NCBI GenBank assembly: GCA_030737875.1 | Contig: CM060915.1 | Span: forward strand, 635,316,786-635,380,785 | Length of the DNA stretch: 64,000 nt | Origin: Allium sativum | Lineage: Eukaryota; Streptophyta; Magnoliopsida; Asparagales; Amaryllidaceae | Reading direction: 5' to 3' | Shown: one piece after another, positions 22,703 to 33,304 of the stretch | Numbering within the stretch: the stretch's first letter is position 1 | Layout of the letters: each line of letters opens with the position of its first letter | The notes under the pieces: model-generated | What the model saw: only the letters and a program-made list of their open reading frames with translations | Told to the model about the DNA's origin: nothing | Database searches by the model: none | Position numbers and translations under genes: made by a program

Positions 22703-23790
22703 AGTGAAACACCCCACCCCTGTTAAGGTCATTCACAAAGGGAATGCCTTAATTTTGGTGGAGGGTTATAGGTACAAGACACAGAAAAATTTACAAGACA
22801 GATAAATTTAAGCAGCGGAATTCAAATATTTATTGCATATGTAGTTCAATACAAAAGCATTGCATCAAATTGTCTCAAAATAACTTCCAAAACATTACAC
22901 CATAATTTCTGTCTTGATTATTTAATAAAGAAGCATAAACCATAAATAAAACTGCATAAATTCCCAAGTGTAGTATCCAAAAGCCATAGCCAAGGTAAGA
23001 GAGTCCCAATCATACATCTACTTTCTTTTAGCTTGCAAAGAGTCTGACTAAGCTGGAGTATTCCCTCCTTGTAGACCTGGGGGGAGGGGGGAAACAGAAG
23101 AAAAGAAGACGAGAGAAAACGGGTCAGACAATAAGTCTAGTAAGTTCAGTGATTACTAGTATTTAAACAAGGAAAGGGATCATGACAGTGATAACAGAAC
23201 ATAGGACAATACCGTAATATAAGATATGTGATCGCACCCATTACAATATTCTCTGCACCTACTTAACCATTGGATCAACCAGCCCTACGTGTTTATAACA
23301 AACGATCCCATTAATGATCGGCTCCTACTCGCATGCATTCATATCCTGTGTCATTCGGCCCAACTTGACTGTAGCTACCTGTGCTGGTCCCACCATGGGG
23401 TGTATCGGTCCCTTTGGTGGCAACCTGACACGATTCAAGATGCACAGTGTATACTACTGATGCCCAGTGCCTGCATTTTCCACTCCGGAGTACGTGCACG
23501 CCCATACTCCGTCGGAACCTACACTGACGCACCAACCGCTGACGTTTTGACCGCTTATAATCAGCCCAGTAATCGTGCCCCACCCTGCCTAGTTCCAGGG
23601 TACCATGATACATCTATTTGGGTTACTGCTGAAATGGGCTACTAGGGTTTTCTAATCAACATGTTTATTTGGTTAAGTGTCCAGGTTTACCTAACCCCAC
23701 CCATTCGTTTAGTTAACATGTCGAGTCAGTTAAGTGTTTCCCTAGTTGACTTAACCATACCAATCCTGACTTAGCTTTAATTTATTAAAG

Positions 23791-23994
23791 CACCAACCAC
23801 TCACATTAGACAGGTCTTGTTGTGGTCACTGGATGTGCCGGTCGGTTCCAGGCAGATTTACACCACAACTCAGTCTAACCTCGGTTCTTTTTGGGCTTGA
23901 TGCACTAACCACCCACATTAGACAGGTCTTGTTGTGGTCACTGGATATGCCGGTCAGTTCCGGGCAGATTTACACCACAACTCAGTCTAACCTC
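23791..23994. repeat. Duplicated ~91-bp hairpin-forming block in LTR A
   Basis: Two copies start 112 bp apart (23791 and 23903). Each can fold into one long hairpin. In copy 1, TTAGAC (23806) pairs with GTCTAA (23873), GTTGTGG (23819) with CCACAAC (23863), and CTGGA (23829) with TCCAG (23847). In copy 2 the inner arm is TCCGG, a wobble-compatible change. A diverged pair of the same design lies in LTR D at 62332-62545. Confidence 0.75.
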
Positions 23995-25375
23995 AGGTTA
24001 GGCATATTCGCCTTTTTCTAAATTCACATATATATATATATCTAATTTCTTTATGTAGATTAAATTTAATTTAATCATGCCATAATTATCATTTGATTAT
24101 GCTCACCATAAATGGTATATCAATTATACCATTTCATGAACAAATCTATGCCATGAATTTTCATATTCTCCCATCGCTACCCCCGTGGAACGTACGCATG
24201 AATCACATAAAATGTTGGGCTAGTAAATTTGCCCAATCTATAAACAAGTAAGGGGTAATAAACAAGGGACATGAAATAAACATAAAATAGCATACATTTC
24301 AACTTGTCATGTGTAACTTGGCATAGAAGTATCATTAACTTTAATTAAATGGGTAAAGGTGAACTTGTGACTAAGTTGGGTCTAATGGTCATGTAAACTT
24401 GACAAAGGTCTGGCATGGAGGTTTAACATGTAATCACAGTTTCAACCCACAACTTAGCATATTAACTTATGTATGTCAAAACATAAGAAAGCTACTATAA
24501 TCATCTTTAAATTGCAACTTAGCATGATAACTTGAGTGTGTAAAACATAAGAGGGATGTTATAAACATATTCGAATCACAATTTAGCATGATACTTATGT
24601 GTTAAAAACATAAGAGGACTACAATTCCAAATTTTACAACATAATTAGATTCAACCTAACATGAATATACATGAGTGTTGATCTAACATATAAGCATGTG
24701 TTTTAAATCATAAACTTGCAAATAACCACCAATTTATAACATGACATGTTTTACCATTTAATTGGCAAAATAAATCCATTACCCAATCAAAATAGATTCC
24801 AATAACATACAATATGTTCATCACCACAAGCATGTAGACATGATTAATATACAACATGTTCATCGCCACAAGCATATAGACATGATTAATTTGAACGATA
24901 TTTTAAGATAAACGAGAATCAAATCTTATACATAAGCATCATTCTATATCCAAATTACAACATGTCATGATTCAATTGAAAGAATGTTTAAATCTGCGTA
25001 ATAACCAACTTACAAACTAAAAAGGAATTCTTGCATTCTGAAATTTGAATTCTGAAGCTCGCCTTTAACGTAGATCGTTGAATTTGATAACTTTTAATTT
25101 GATTTTTAATTCAAGTTCTTATCTTGTCTTTGAATTGGTGACGGCTACTCCAAGTTCCCAATTGACAGCTTGATAGTTCTAGGATTATTTTTGTGTAATT
25201 TTTAGGTTTGAGCATTGGGTTGTTTGTATAGAATTTCAACTCAATTTGAGCCGTCGGATGATCCTAGGGTTAACCACAACCATCCAGTGAAGATAGGGTG
25301 ACACCTCAGCCCTAGTTACTCATCACTGAGTCACAAAATCGTCACCTTTCAGATCTGCCCGGGGGAGGGGGGACA

Positions 25376-25430
25376 GGTCGACCTGTAGGGGGGAGGTCGA
25401 CACTAGGGTCGACCCCCTGGTTGACCTGGG
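25376..25430. promoter_or_regulatory. GGTCGACC-type palindrome array in U3 of LTR A
   Basis: Three GTCGAC cores plus a decayed GTTGAC, interleaved with G-runs, upstream of the TGACTCA pair and TATA on the element strand. The 3' LTR has one core (about 3406), and the related LTR D has several (63915-63995). The copy-number difference suggests unit expansion or contraction. Confidence 0.5.
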
Positions 25431-25706
25431 TCCTGGGCGGGAATTTTCCCACCCAGCCCGCTTCTGACTTCTGATTCGAATTTGAATTTGTTTTCGAGCT
25501 GTTTGAATTTATTTAAATTTTCTGGAAACTTCTAACAGCCATAACTTCCTCATACGAAGTCTAATTTACGCAAACTCGGACTTTATCTCAACTAGAATTC
25601 CGAGACGAACACATTGGCGTAACCCGTTTCCCTTAATTCTCACATTTTAAATTAAGTATTGTTTAATTCGTTACTATACCGTTAACAGAAAATACGGGGT
25701 GTTACA

Positions 25707-26040
25707 AATCTCTCCTTAGCTTTTATTTTCAAAATATTTCAAACCACTTCTTATTATTAAACTTACTTACAACTTGTTTTAAAACATTTCATGTTCTTAA
25801 ACTTACTCAACAACTTATTATAAAACATATCTTGGTTTTAAAATAATTTTCAATTTAAATATAATAGTCTTAAATCTCAAATTATAATATATACTTAAGT
25901 TTTAATATGACTTCTATTTAAGTTTTAAATCCGTATTCTTACTCTATTATACTATCTTATAATATAGGAAAATAGTTGTTTAAACTTCAGAATTCTTCGA
26001 TTTATTTATACATCATTTTCACCTTTTTACCATAATTTAA
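25707..26040. other. AT-rich spacer
   Basis: No coding or repeat structure seen. The first five bases, AATCT, would be the gypsy A target duplication, but its partner is not in the window. Confidence 0.4.
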
Positions 26041-26760
26041 TTTTCAGTTTTAGCATAGGATGTCGACATCGTGGGATACCCCATGTCGACATGGTGTCCG
26101 TTGACTTCAAAATCTCGATTTTCACAAGAAGTGTTTATTCATTCGAACCTCTTCAGGAATGGACATGACTATAGATTCCCTATAAATACGTAACCTTAAA
26201 CGAAATTTTAACAACTTTTTCATATATTCTCTCTAATTCTTCTTCTCCACAAATCCATACTCTCATATATTCATATTTTCAAATATCATGCCAAAACTCT
26301 GCCGATTTTTTAGTGAATCCAACTAGAACCTCTTCTTGTTTGATTCTTTGCCTTCTGTTAAAGATCAAAGTGCTATTCAGAGTTATAGGATCATTTATAA
26401 CATAAAGTATATCAAGTCTCTCTACTTAAGATGTGGTTGTGCCTAAAAATCAATCAGGTGATCTTCTATCCCGTAAATCATGAGTTTGCCTTGGACTCAG
26501 AGACATAAGGGTACCTCAAGGCCTTAGAAATCGAGGATTGTAATCTCGATATTGGTTTAATAAAAATATGCACACGGTATGGGTGTAGGACTGGATCTAG
26601 GGTAACTCTGAACCAGTATCAAAAATCCTGGTGTGTTCTTTGTTTTTACTACTTTTATTTACTTTCTACATTATGTGATTGTTCTGTGTTTGAGTTTTGC
26701 ATTTGTTTGTGTTAAAGTTTAATTTGGTTCATCCAAGTCTTAAATAATGTTAAACATTAT
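26041..26760 (+). repeat. Fragment of a Ty1/copia (SIRE-like) LTR
   Basis: TATAAATA at 26181-26188 is followed by a CT-rich leader and, at about 26578-26632, GGACTGGATCTAGGGTAACT leading into GAACCAGTATCAAAAATCCT and GTGTGTTC. This is the same layout as the LTR of the copia element at 57294 (GGACTGGACGTAGGACAGTG, GAACCAGTATAAATCG). Two ATGTCGACAT palindromes (26060-26069 and 26083-26092) precede the TATA box. No flanking primer site, purine tract or second LTR was found, so it is a remnant or solo LTR with undefined ends. Confidence 0.55.
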
Positions 26761-27154
26761 TCATCCCTCTCTAGTGTTAAATCATCCTTAAGATCCTTAA
26801 TCTGCATTCTTCTTTCATTTATCTTCATATATATCACTTAAAATATAGTGTAATAATCAACCTTTTTTGCAAATTCAAATTGCATTTCTATAAATATTCA
26901 AATCTTAATAACACTTAAAAATTGGATGTGGCATACAAATAGTTTTTACAACATCATTTTTTATTAATTAGAACATATATAAACGTTAAAACTAATAACA
27001 AATTAGATAGTGTAAATTAGAGGTAAATTTTAAGGTAATTACAAATGATTTAAATAGAAAAATATAATTAAGTATGCATACATGTCATTTCATCGTGAAT
27101 GTTCTAAATATATTGTTTTTAAAACATAATTCAGGTGCAAAGCATTTGTAATGG
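26761..27154. other. AT-rich stretch between LTR fragment and CACTA remnant
   Basis: No feature supported. A CACTA terminus for the remnant to the right was looked for here and not found. Confidence 0.35.
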
Positions 27155-29060
27155 TCACATGTGAAGAGCGTGCTGTAACACTTGCCTAGGGCTGTAAATT
27201 TTGTATGAATATTTGATGCACAAACACAATAAAGCGTACATCTCAAGCGTCATCTTCACCTCTGGAACACCAGACGACAAAGGTAAAGAACCATGCTGCT
27301 GCACATACTTTGCTAGACGTTGATTCATTTGCTCCATCTGTATAGCTCGAACATGATCTTGCTCCCGCATCTGCTCAACCATGGCTCTAAGCTCTTATAT
27401 TTCAGCTTTGTCCTAAGCTTTTTGTATGCCTTTAGAGCTGCTCTAGTCTGCAAATAGAATGAAAGATGTTCAGATTTACATTATAATTGTTTTCTTACTA
27501 ACCAATGTGTATTTCAAAATATAGAAACATAAATGCCATTAAAATATTTATCATCTAAACTACGTAAAATAAATAACATCTAGATGCGAGCAATAATATG
27601 TAAATATGTTAATCATCTAAACTATATATACATGTTAATTTGTTATAAATATGTAAATATTTACATAGTTTGAATGATTTGATAACCTGGCAATAATATT
27701 TTCTACATTTCTACATAGAAAAAATAAGATGTGAATTGTTGTATTCAAATTTAAGTCACATTAAATAGTTGCATAATTATCAATTTTGTACATACTCACA
27801 TCAAAATATAATATGTAATGTTTATAATATTACCACTTGGTTCACGTAGCCATAACGCCTATTCCGCTACATTGGATTTATAATAGAGTTGAAAAGAGAA
27901 TCTTCCTCCTCCCGCGTCAGCTCATCACGATCGGATCCCTCAGGCAGTTGTGCCCGTGCCTCTTGAAATCTTGCCTATAATGCAAGAACAATTACAATTG
28001 AAAATTATTTGAACATTATTTTTATTTTACATAGCTAATTACTAAACTTATTGATATTGATAAAATAGGATTTAAAATATGCATACATATGCATTAGTTG
28101 CCTTATCTTCATCATCCCACTGATATGTAATGTTGCCAACATCATTTATTTGCTTTAATGCGTAGGTATCAGCAAGTACGTCCATTATGGACACAGGATG
28201 TCCATGCGCTCTTTCCTATAGTAGATAATTTATATATTTCAATTTTACATAGATAATTACTAAACTGATCAATATACAAATGTAATAACTATTTAGAATC
28301 GTAACTAAGAAATTACCGAGTCCTTATGGTGATGCCAGAAAGACTTGGATCAACCACGATGTGTTATCGGGTTCTTGCTTTTATTTGCAGAGTTCTACAC
28401 TAACTCCGCCTATAAATTTACATTGAATAATATATTTAATACGTAATTCAAAAATAAACAATGAGATATTTGGTAGATTTACCTACAACTCATCATTGTT
28501 CCATCACCTAACCCAAGAATCCCATATGGCCGTGCCCATCCAGTTTGGTTTCTTACCTGATTTCTTAAGCCTTGACGTTACCTCCCTGTAAGTTTGAGCA
28601 ATCTTTGAATTCTAGTGGCGTTGAACTAAGGAGACATTGACCTTTTGCAGATCTACTACTCTCTGTACCATGAGAAAATATGATTAATTGTTCATTTATA
28701 CTTAATCATATTGTAAAGCGGTATAAACTCATAGGAAAATTTTGCCAAATGGGATCAGGGATTTTACTCCACTTGGGCCAACAATCTAACATCCTACTCA
28801 TGTACGCATGCTTGGAAATGCCAAGGACCAATCCTGATGGCTCCAACTCGAATCCCCTGTGTTAAATATAAAATAGAGCTTTAGACAATTATATATATAT
28901 CATGTACAAAAAAATATACTACTATGCTACTAATTTTGATGCTTACGCTCCATTAGCCTGAGGCTACAAATATACAACTAGACGAGCTGGTGGATCACCA
29001 CTACTCTCACCAACCGAGCGGGAAGAGCTACGAAATCGAGAACCAGATATAATACCTGTC
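27155..29060 (-). pseudogene. Remnant of a plant Transposase_24 (Ptta/En/Spm) gene
   Basis: Scattered minus-strand pieces resemble Transposase_24. One reads AQTYREVTSRLKKSGKKPNW then MGTAIWDSWVR with a stop and WNNDEL (about 28485-28610). Another reads NSANKSKNPITHRG then SKSFWHHHKD (about 28325-28405), like the family's CKKNKANRSK...GSRSF block. Another reads ARAQLPEGSDRDELTREE (about 27900-27970). A coiled-coil-like MVEQMREQDH...QMEQMNQRLAKYVQQHG forms the C-terminal part (27155-27382). Intervening AT-rich stretches look like introns. In CACTA elements this gene lies downstream of the transposase, which matches the order seen here on the minus strand. Several stops; non-functional. Confidence 0.6.
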
Positions 29061-29465
29061 ACATACATATATATCATCTTATTATGTTAGGACATATGTA
29101 TAATTCATAATAACTATGTATGATGAACCATAAACTGTAATGCATGCTATAATCCATATGTGTATATATGATATGTGCGAGTCTGATAGTTGTGAGTTGT
29201 TGCATGTGTTATGTCTCGTTGTGTGCATTTCATTATATGTGGTAGTTGCATGTGCATTACTTGTGTCGTGTTGTGTGTATGCTGTGTGCGTGAGTTTACA
29301 CTTGTTTGTGACTGAATGTCAGTGTTGTGTATTACACGTATGTTCAAGTCATCAAAATGGTATAACTTGGATAAATGCAATACAATGATACAAAAATGTT
29401 TAAAACTTATATTAATGAAAGAAAATATAACATGAATAATTGCAAAAATTACCGAGTATTACTCA
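29061..29465. other. Low-complexity TG-rich spacer inside the CACTA remnant
   Basis: Irregular TGTG/TATG-rich tract (about 29140-29335) that yields overlapping frames on both strands, neither with protein character. Confidence 0.4.
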
Positions 29466-30070
29466 GTCAACGTCGTTTTCTGATTTAGATTGATGTTTTG
29501 TTCTATATTGTTTCCTTTACACTCTCAAATGCCTCGACTAATACGATTATCTCATCATTTAAATGTCCAAAATCAGTTTGATCATCTGTAATTTTTATTT
29601 CAACATTTTTCTCTATATCGTCTAAATAGGGTTGTTCATTTGAAATATTCTTTCCATCAAATGTAAATCTTGCCTTGGTTTTAAAAATTGCAGACCAATC
29701 TACTTTATCCCTTTTTAGAGATGGATAAGAGCAGTAATAAACTTGTAGGGCTTGTTTGGCTAGTATAAAAGGGTCATACTTTTAATAACGCGAGATATGT
29801 TTTATTTCCATAAGATTATAAGTTGGATGCACGTTAATACCAAAACCTAGAACTTTGCTGAACCAGTTGCATCTAAATAAAAAATCTTTCTCCATGGGTC
29901 TTGTAAAATATGTCAATTTCAAACTAGATTAACATGCCATAAAAATCTTTTATATGATTATTAGGATCATCACTACCTTAAACAAGTACACCGGTATTGT
30001 TTGTTAATTTTTCAGCATCGTATTCTTTAGTGTTGTATTTATATCCATTAACAAAAATATACCAAGTGTG
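29466..30070 (-). pseudogene. CACTA transposase remnant, DUF4216-like segment
   Basis: The minus strand near 29970-30065 reads YIFVNGYKYNTKEYDAEKLT then NNTGVLVKGSDDP. This matches the DUF4216 pattern of TNP2-type transposases (VNGYxFHTKxRD...TQNSGV). It continues through KDFYGML and a decayed FKCxWFD-like region to about 29700. Stops are frequent. DUF4216 normally follows DUF4218 at the C-terminal end of the transposase, as seen here. Confidence 0.68.
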
Positions 30071-30075
30071 ACGCC

Positions 30076-30105
30076 TCCCTTCCCTCCCCTCCCCCTCCCC
30101 CCCGC
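30076..30105 (-). other. G-rich tract with G-quadruplex potential
   Basis: On the minus strand six G-runs (7, 5, 4, 3, 3 and 2 G) are separated by one or two A. The tract lies just upstream of the DUF4216 NGY motif in the transposase remnant, where family proteins have no glycine-rich insert, so it is probably a late expansion. Confidence 0.6.
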
Positions 30106-30424
30106 ACCAGCCGACATTTCCCGCACAAGGTTAACTTTTCTTTTCGGTCCCAACGCCAAATGTTTCAGGCCTTCATTGACCACATGATTTGCGGGATCAA
30201 AAACTTAGTTCAAAAACCATATAACGAAATCTTTGCTTAAATTGCTGCTTGAATTTTGTGATTCATAAACACTGCAAACATAAACATAATATATTATGTT
30301 ATTATTAATGCAGTATAAAATTAAATTTATCGAAACTTGTAGTCTGATAATTACCTAACAAACGGTGCAACTTCAGTATAATTAAGAAGAATATACGTGT
30401 GTGCTACATGGTAATATCTATCAT

Positions 30425-31138
30425 CTAACCATACTTGCACACATTTTTCAACATGTCGACAATGTTGTTTAAAAAGAAAACATTTCTAAAAAAAGAAGAA
30501 TCTTGTTCGATGGCCTTATCATTATGCATAACACTTTCAAATGATAAGTTAACATGATCATTGAAATAATAAGAGAAAAAGAACGAAGCTTCTTTTTCGA
30601 TATATGGTTTGCAAATCAAACCTTCAACTCGAGTTTTTTGTCTCACTTTTTTCTTCAAAGGATTTAGTACCTAATAAAAAATAGTCCAATTCAATATTAA
30701 CTTTTCTTAATAATTAAATTAAAATTTTGATGCTTAGAATCAATAACATACCTCTCGAATTGATACGTCCATCCATATTGCACAAGACCTCGAAGATGTG
30801 CTTCATATGAAAGATGAACAAGTAAATGTTGCACTATATTAATAAAAAAAACCTATTTTCTTTTGATTTAAGAGCAGTAGAGAGATTTCTTCCTTAAGTT
30901 TATGTAAAGGGTCAACTTTTAACGTAGTTGAACAAAGCTTCTTATAAAATACACTAAGTTCCGCTAAAAACTTCCAAATTTTTATGGGCAACAGTTCTTT
31001 GAAAGCGACGGGTAACAAGTTTTCCATCTTTACATGATGGTCATGGATTTTCATCGCACTCATTCTTCCATTCTTGTAGTCGACACTTCTACAAAGATTA
31101 GAGGAAATTCCATCATAATTTGTAATTCTTCCACCCAT
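30425..31138 (-). pseudogene. CACTA transposase remnant, DUF4218 segment
   Basis: At 30839-31138 the minus strand reads GRMSAMKIHDHHVKMENLLP, then VAFKELLPIKIW, LAELSVFYKKLCSTTLKVD and LHKLKEEI. This is the DUF4218 signature (LKSHDCHVxMQRLLPVAxRELLP...LSxFFxxLCS). The next segment, 30425-30658, reads KKVRQKTRVEGLICKPYIEK and FFSYYF, the usual K(V)RNKARVEGSI...FCSYYF continuation. The upstream Transposase_21 catalytic part is missing: homology stops at about 31140, just before the 31-bp minisatellite. A stop and frame change separate the two pieces. Confidence 0.78.
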
Positions 31139-31205
31139 TTTAATAGTGCTTTAACTTGGTTGCTGTCTAGTTCATAGCATGCTTTAGGTTTTTTTATTGT
31201 TATTC

Positions 31206-31495
31206 ATGCATACAAGTATGCAAAAATTCTGAATACATGCATGCAAGTATATATATGCTTTGAATATATGCATACAAATATTCAAATATTCTTAATATCT
31301 ACATACAAGTATGCAAATGTTATGAATAGATGCATACATATATGCAACTAATCTGAATAAATGCATACATGTATGCAAATGTTTTGAATAAATGCATACA
31401 AGTATGAAACTGTTCTGAATATTTGCATACAAGTATGCAACAGTTTTTAAAATCTGTTTTGAATTTAGATACATATGTATGCAACTATTCTGAAT
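31206..31495. repeat. 31-bp minisatellite, nine units
   Basis: Units start at 31206, 31237, 31268, 31299, 31330, 31361 and 31392, then two longer, more diverged ones at 31423 and about 31467. Consensus ATGCATACAAGTATGCAA plus a TGTTCTGAATAA-like tail; the core TGCATACA(A/T)GTATGCA is palindromic. The period is not a multiple of three, so the short minus-strand frame over it (31292-31474) is not coding. It separates the CACTA remnant from the Mutator-like remnant. Confidence 0.85.
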
Positions 31496-31555
31496 TTTTG
31501 CTGTTATTTCTGCTTCTTTTAAAAGAGTTTTTCCCTACAGCAATTTTTATTGAAT

Positions 31556-32144
31556 CTGGGGAAGATGAAGACAATTGAATTTGGTATTGTGAACAACTAA
31601 AATTTCTTAAAGATGCTACTAGAGGCTTTATTTTTATTTCTAATCATCATCCTGGTATTCTTGTTGCGTTCCAAAAGTGTTTCCAAATTCAGTTCATGGT
31701 TTGTGTTTTTATCATTTGAACAACAGTTTAAAGGTTTCTCTAAAATTTGAATTTTCCAAATCAAAGAAGAAGTTGCTAGATATGTTTGCACGAGTTTCTT
31801 ATACTTCTAATTTGATTGATTTTAACGTTGCATTGAAGAATTTTAATGATGTTGATGAATACATTGCGGCAAACTTTTTGAGTGGTATTCCTTTTAAGAA
31901 GTTTTTGTAATGTTTTTTCTTACTTGTCGTTATGGTGAAATGTCATCTAATTGTTCGAAGAGTTTTAAAAAATGGATTTTGGAGGAAAGACATTTACCAG
32001 TTACTTCTTGTTTTGATAATATTAGATTGAAGTAAATGAAACTTACGTCTGACCGTCGTGAAGTTTCTTCTACTTGGAATAGCGCTTTATGTACTGTGAA
32101 TGAAAGCACGTTGAGAAATCTTCATTTGGAAGGAGCTTCGTGGA
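31556..32144 (+). pseudogene. Mutator-like (MULE) transposase, 5' part
   Basis: The plus strand contains a late DDE-domain segment: SNHHPGILVAFQK, then VFPNSVHGLCFYHLNNSLK, the family's VFPxAxHxxCxxHLxxN motif, with a one-base frame change between them. It continues through KSKKKLLDMFARVSYTSN, DEYIAANFLSGIPFKKF, and after a stop a GEMSSNCSESFKKW-like and LHLEGAS region reaching 32144. There the Athila element is inserted and the gene resumes at 41131. The usual SDR of the catalytic region reads SNH here. The N-terminal half is absent. This transposase type cuts and pastes Mutator-like elements in the nucleus; this copy is dead. Confidence 0.78.
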
Positions 32145-33304
32145 TGATCGTCGCTAATCTATGAATTAGAAAAGCGCAATATTTAAATTAAATTCTGCAA
32201 GCATACAGGTGCGTAGCATACAGGTCGAACACAGGGAGGTGTAATTAAAAATTATTATCTATTTATTCTTGGGCGAGTTAGACAATAGTTGGGGGTTGGT
32301 TTTGAAAACAAAGCTATTGAATTTACTATGGACCTGAATCTAATCAGGTCAATACCAAATTCAACCACAAAAACGAAGAACAAATACTAGAAATGAACAA
32401 TAAACAAAAAAACAACAGAAATTAAATTAGTATTGCCGTTGAATCTAATCAACGGTCAATCCTAATAAGCAATAGAAATAACACTAACAATTCGTGTTCT
32501 ACCCAAAAATAATTGAGTAGATACGCAATTTGTTATATAAGAAAAGTAAATAAACTAGAACAAAGGAGAACTTTATTAAAACTAAATGACAGTACAGAAT
32601 ACAGAATAATTACATATAAAAAAAATGGCATTCCTTTACAATGATATAGTGGTCTTTTTATACAGGATGTAGCCTTCTCCCTTATTTGAATACAAGGCCC
32701 ACAGAATAAATACATGAAAATATCCTTTCCAGAATGAAGGAATATTCCTTGCTTGATTGAAGAATTGTAATTAATGTCCTTCCTTTTGATGCATTGCACA
32801 GTCAGTGAGAAGATAAGGATGTGTTTAATTGAAGATGTGTGATTAAAACATTCCCTTCTTTTTGCATGGCAATTAAATACGATTAATTGGATTTGAATTC
32901 TTGAGGGGATTATGCTAAAATTCAAAAATCATTATTAAGTGCATGCATTATATACATACATAAGAATATATACATATAACACATCACTATTCCATATATT
33001 CTTCATAGCAAAGGGGCAGTGTGAATGTTCCGTTCTTTGGCAAAAAGTGAGCTTGACGGGGATCGAACTCAGGTCTCTCAGTACAAATCTCTATGCATTT
33101 ACCAGTGAGCTACAACTTCTTTTGGGACTGAGAAAGTGTTGACATAAGGAAGTAGCTTTTCTTTGTAGTTGGCCTTTAATTTGAAATGAAAGAGGCATCA
33201 CTTGACAATCTGTAAATACACATAAAAATACCCAAAGTATCATTTATTTATTTATAAAAGATAAAGTATAAGAGCATTAAATAAACATATTTCTATGTTA
33301 ATCA
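32145..33304 (-). repeat. Athila-type 3' LTR
   Basis: 1160 bp, with the tRNA-like Pol III box pair at 33059-33112. Differs from the 5' LTR by a handful of substitutions and the 15-bp duplication of GCATACAGGTGCGTA. Confidence 0.92.
33059..33112 (-). promoter_or_regulatory. tRNA-like A and B boxes inside the Athila LTR (left copy)
   Basis: On the minus strand TAGCTCACTGG (33102-33112) resembles a Pol III A box (TRGCNNAGYNGG), and GAGTTCGATCCC (33059-33070) contains the B box GTTCGATCC, about 32 bp apart as in tRNA genes. The surrounding 70 bp look like the head of a tRNA-derived SINE rather than a foldable tRNA. The right LTR carries the same pair at 40884-40937. Confidence 0.65.

Larger units (their letters stand above)
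3206..25706 (-). mobile_element. Gypsy element A: decayed Tekay/Del-type LTR retrotransposon, minus strand
   Basis: The 5' LTR is 22705-25706, the primer site is at 22691-22702, and the interior runs 22704 down to 18037 and then 4130 to 3695. The 3' LTR is represented by 3206-3694, which matches the U3 end of the 5' LTR (about 25172-25706). Removing the LARD insertion and its duplicated AGCAA (4131-18036) gives an interior of about 5.1 kb encoding gag, protease, RT, RNase H, integrase and a chromodomain-like tail, in that order. Multiple stops and frameshifts make it non-functional. The rest of the 3' LTR is displaced beyond the CACTA element, so the outer target-site duplication cannot be checked. 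The duplication candidate at the 5' LTR side is AATCT (25707-25711). Confidence 0.88.
22705..25706 (-). repeat. Gypsy A 5' LTR, 3002 bp
   Basis: TGAAACACCCC at the left edge and GGTGTTACA at the right, i.e. TGTAACACC...GTGTTTCA on the element strand. It holds, from U3 inward, a GTCGAC-type palindrome array (25376-25430), a decayed TGACTCA pair, a mutated TATA (about 25222-25231), a roughly 70-bp tandem array (about 24440-24620, unit with CAACTTAGCATGATAACTT), and a duplicated 91-bp hairpin block (23791-23994). The open frames at 23289-23645 (plus) and 23311-23613 (minus) overlap and look random. A related LTR occupies 57057-64000. Confidence 0.88.

Noticed and set aside
23289..23645. Overlapping ~100-codon frames on both strands of LTR A
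   Set aside because: No family motif and not conserved as a frame in LTR D, where the homologous block is shifted.
29140..29388. 82-codon cysteine-rich frame on the plus strand
   Set aside because: Generated by a TGTG-rich low-complexity tract, with a mirror frame on the other strand.
33054..33119. Functional tRNA gene
   Set aside because: A and B boxes are present but no acceptor stem or anticodon arm folds convincingly, and the copy is duplicated as part of an LTR.
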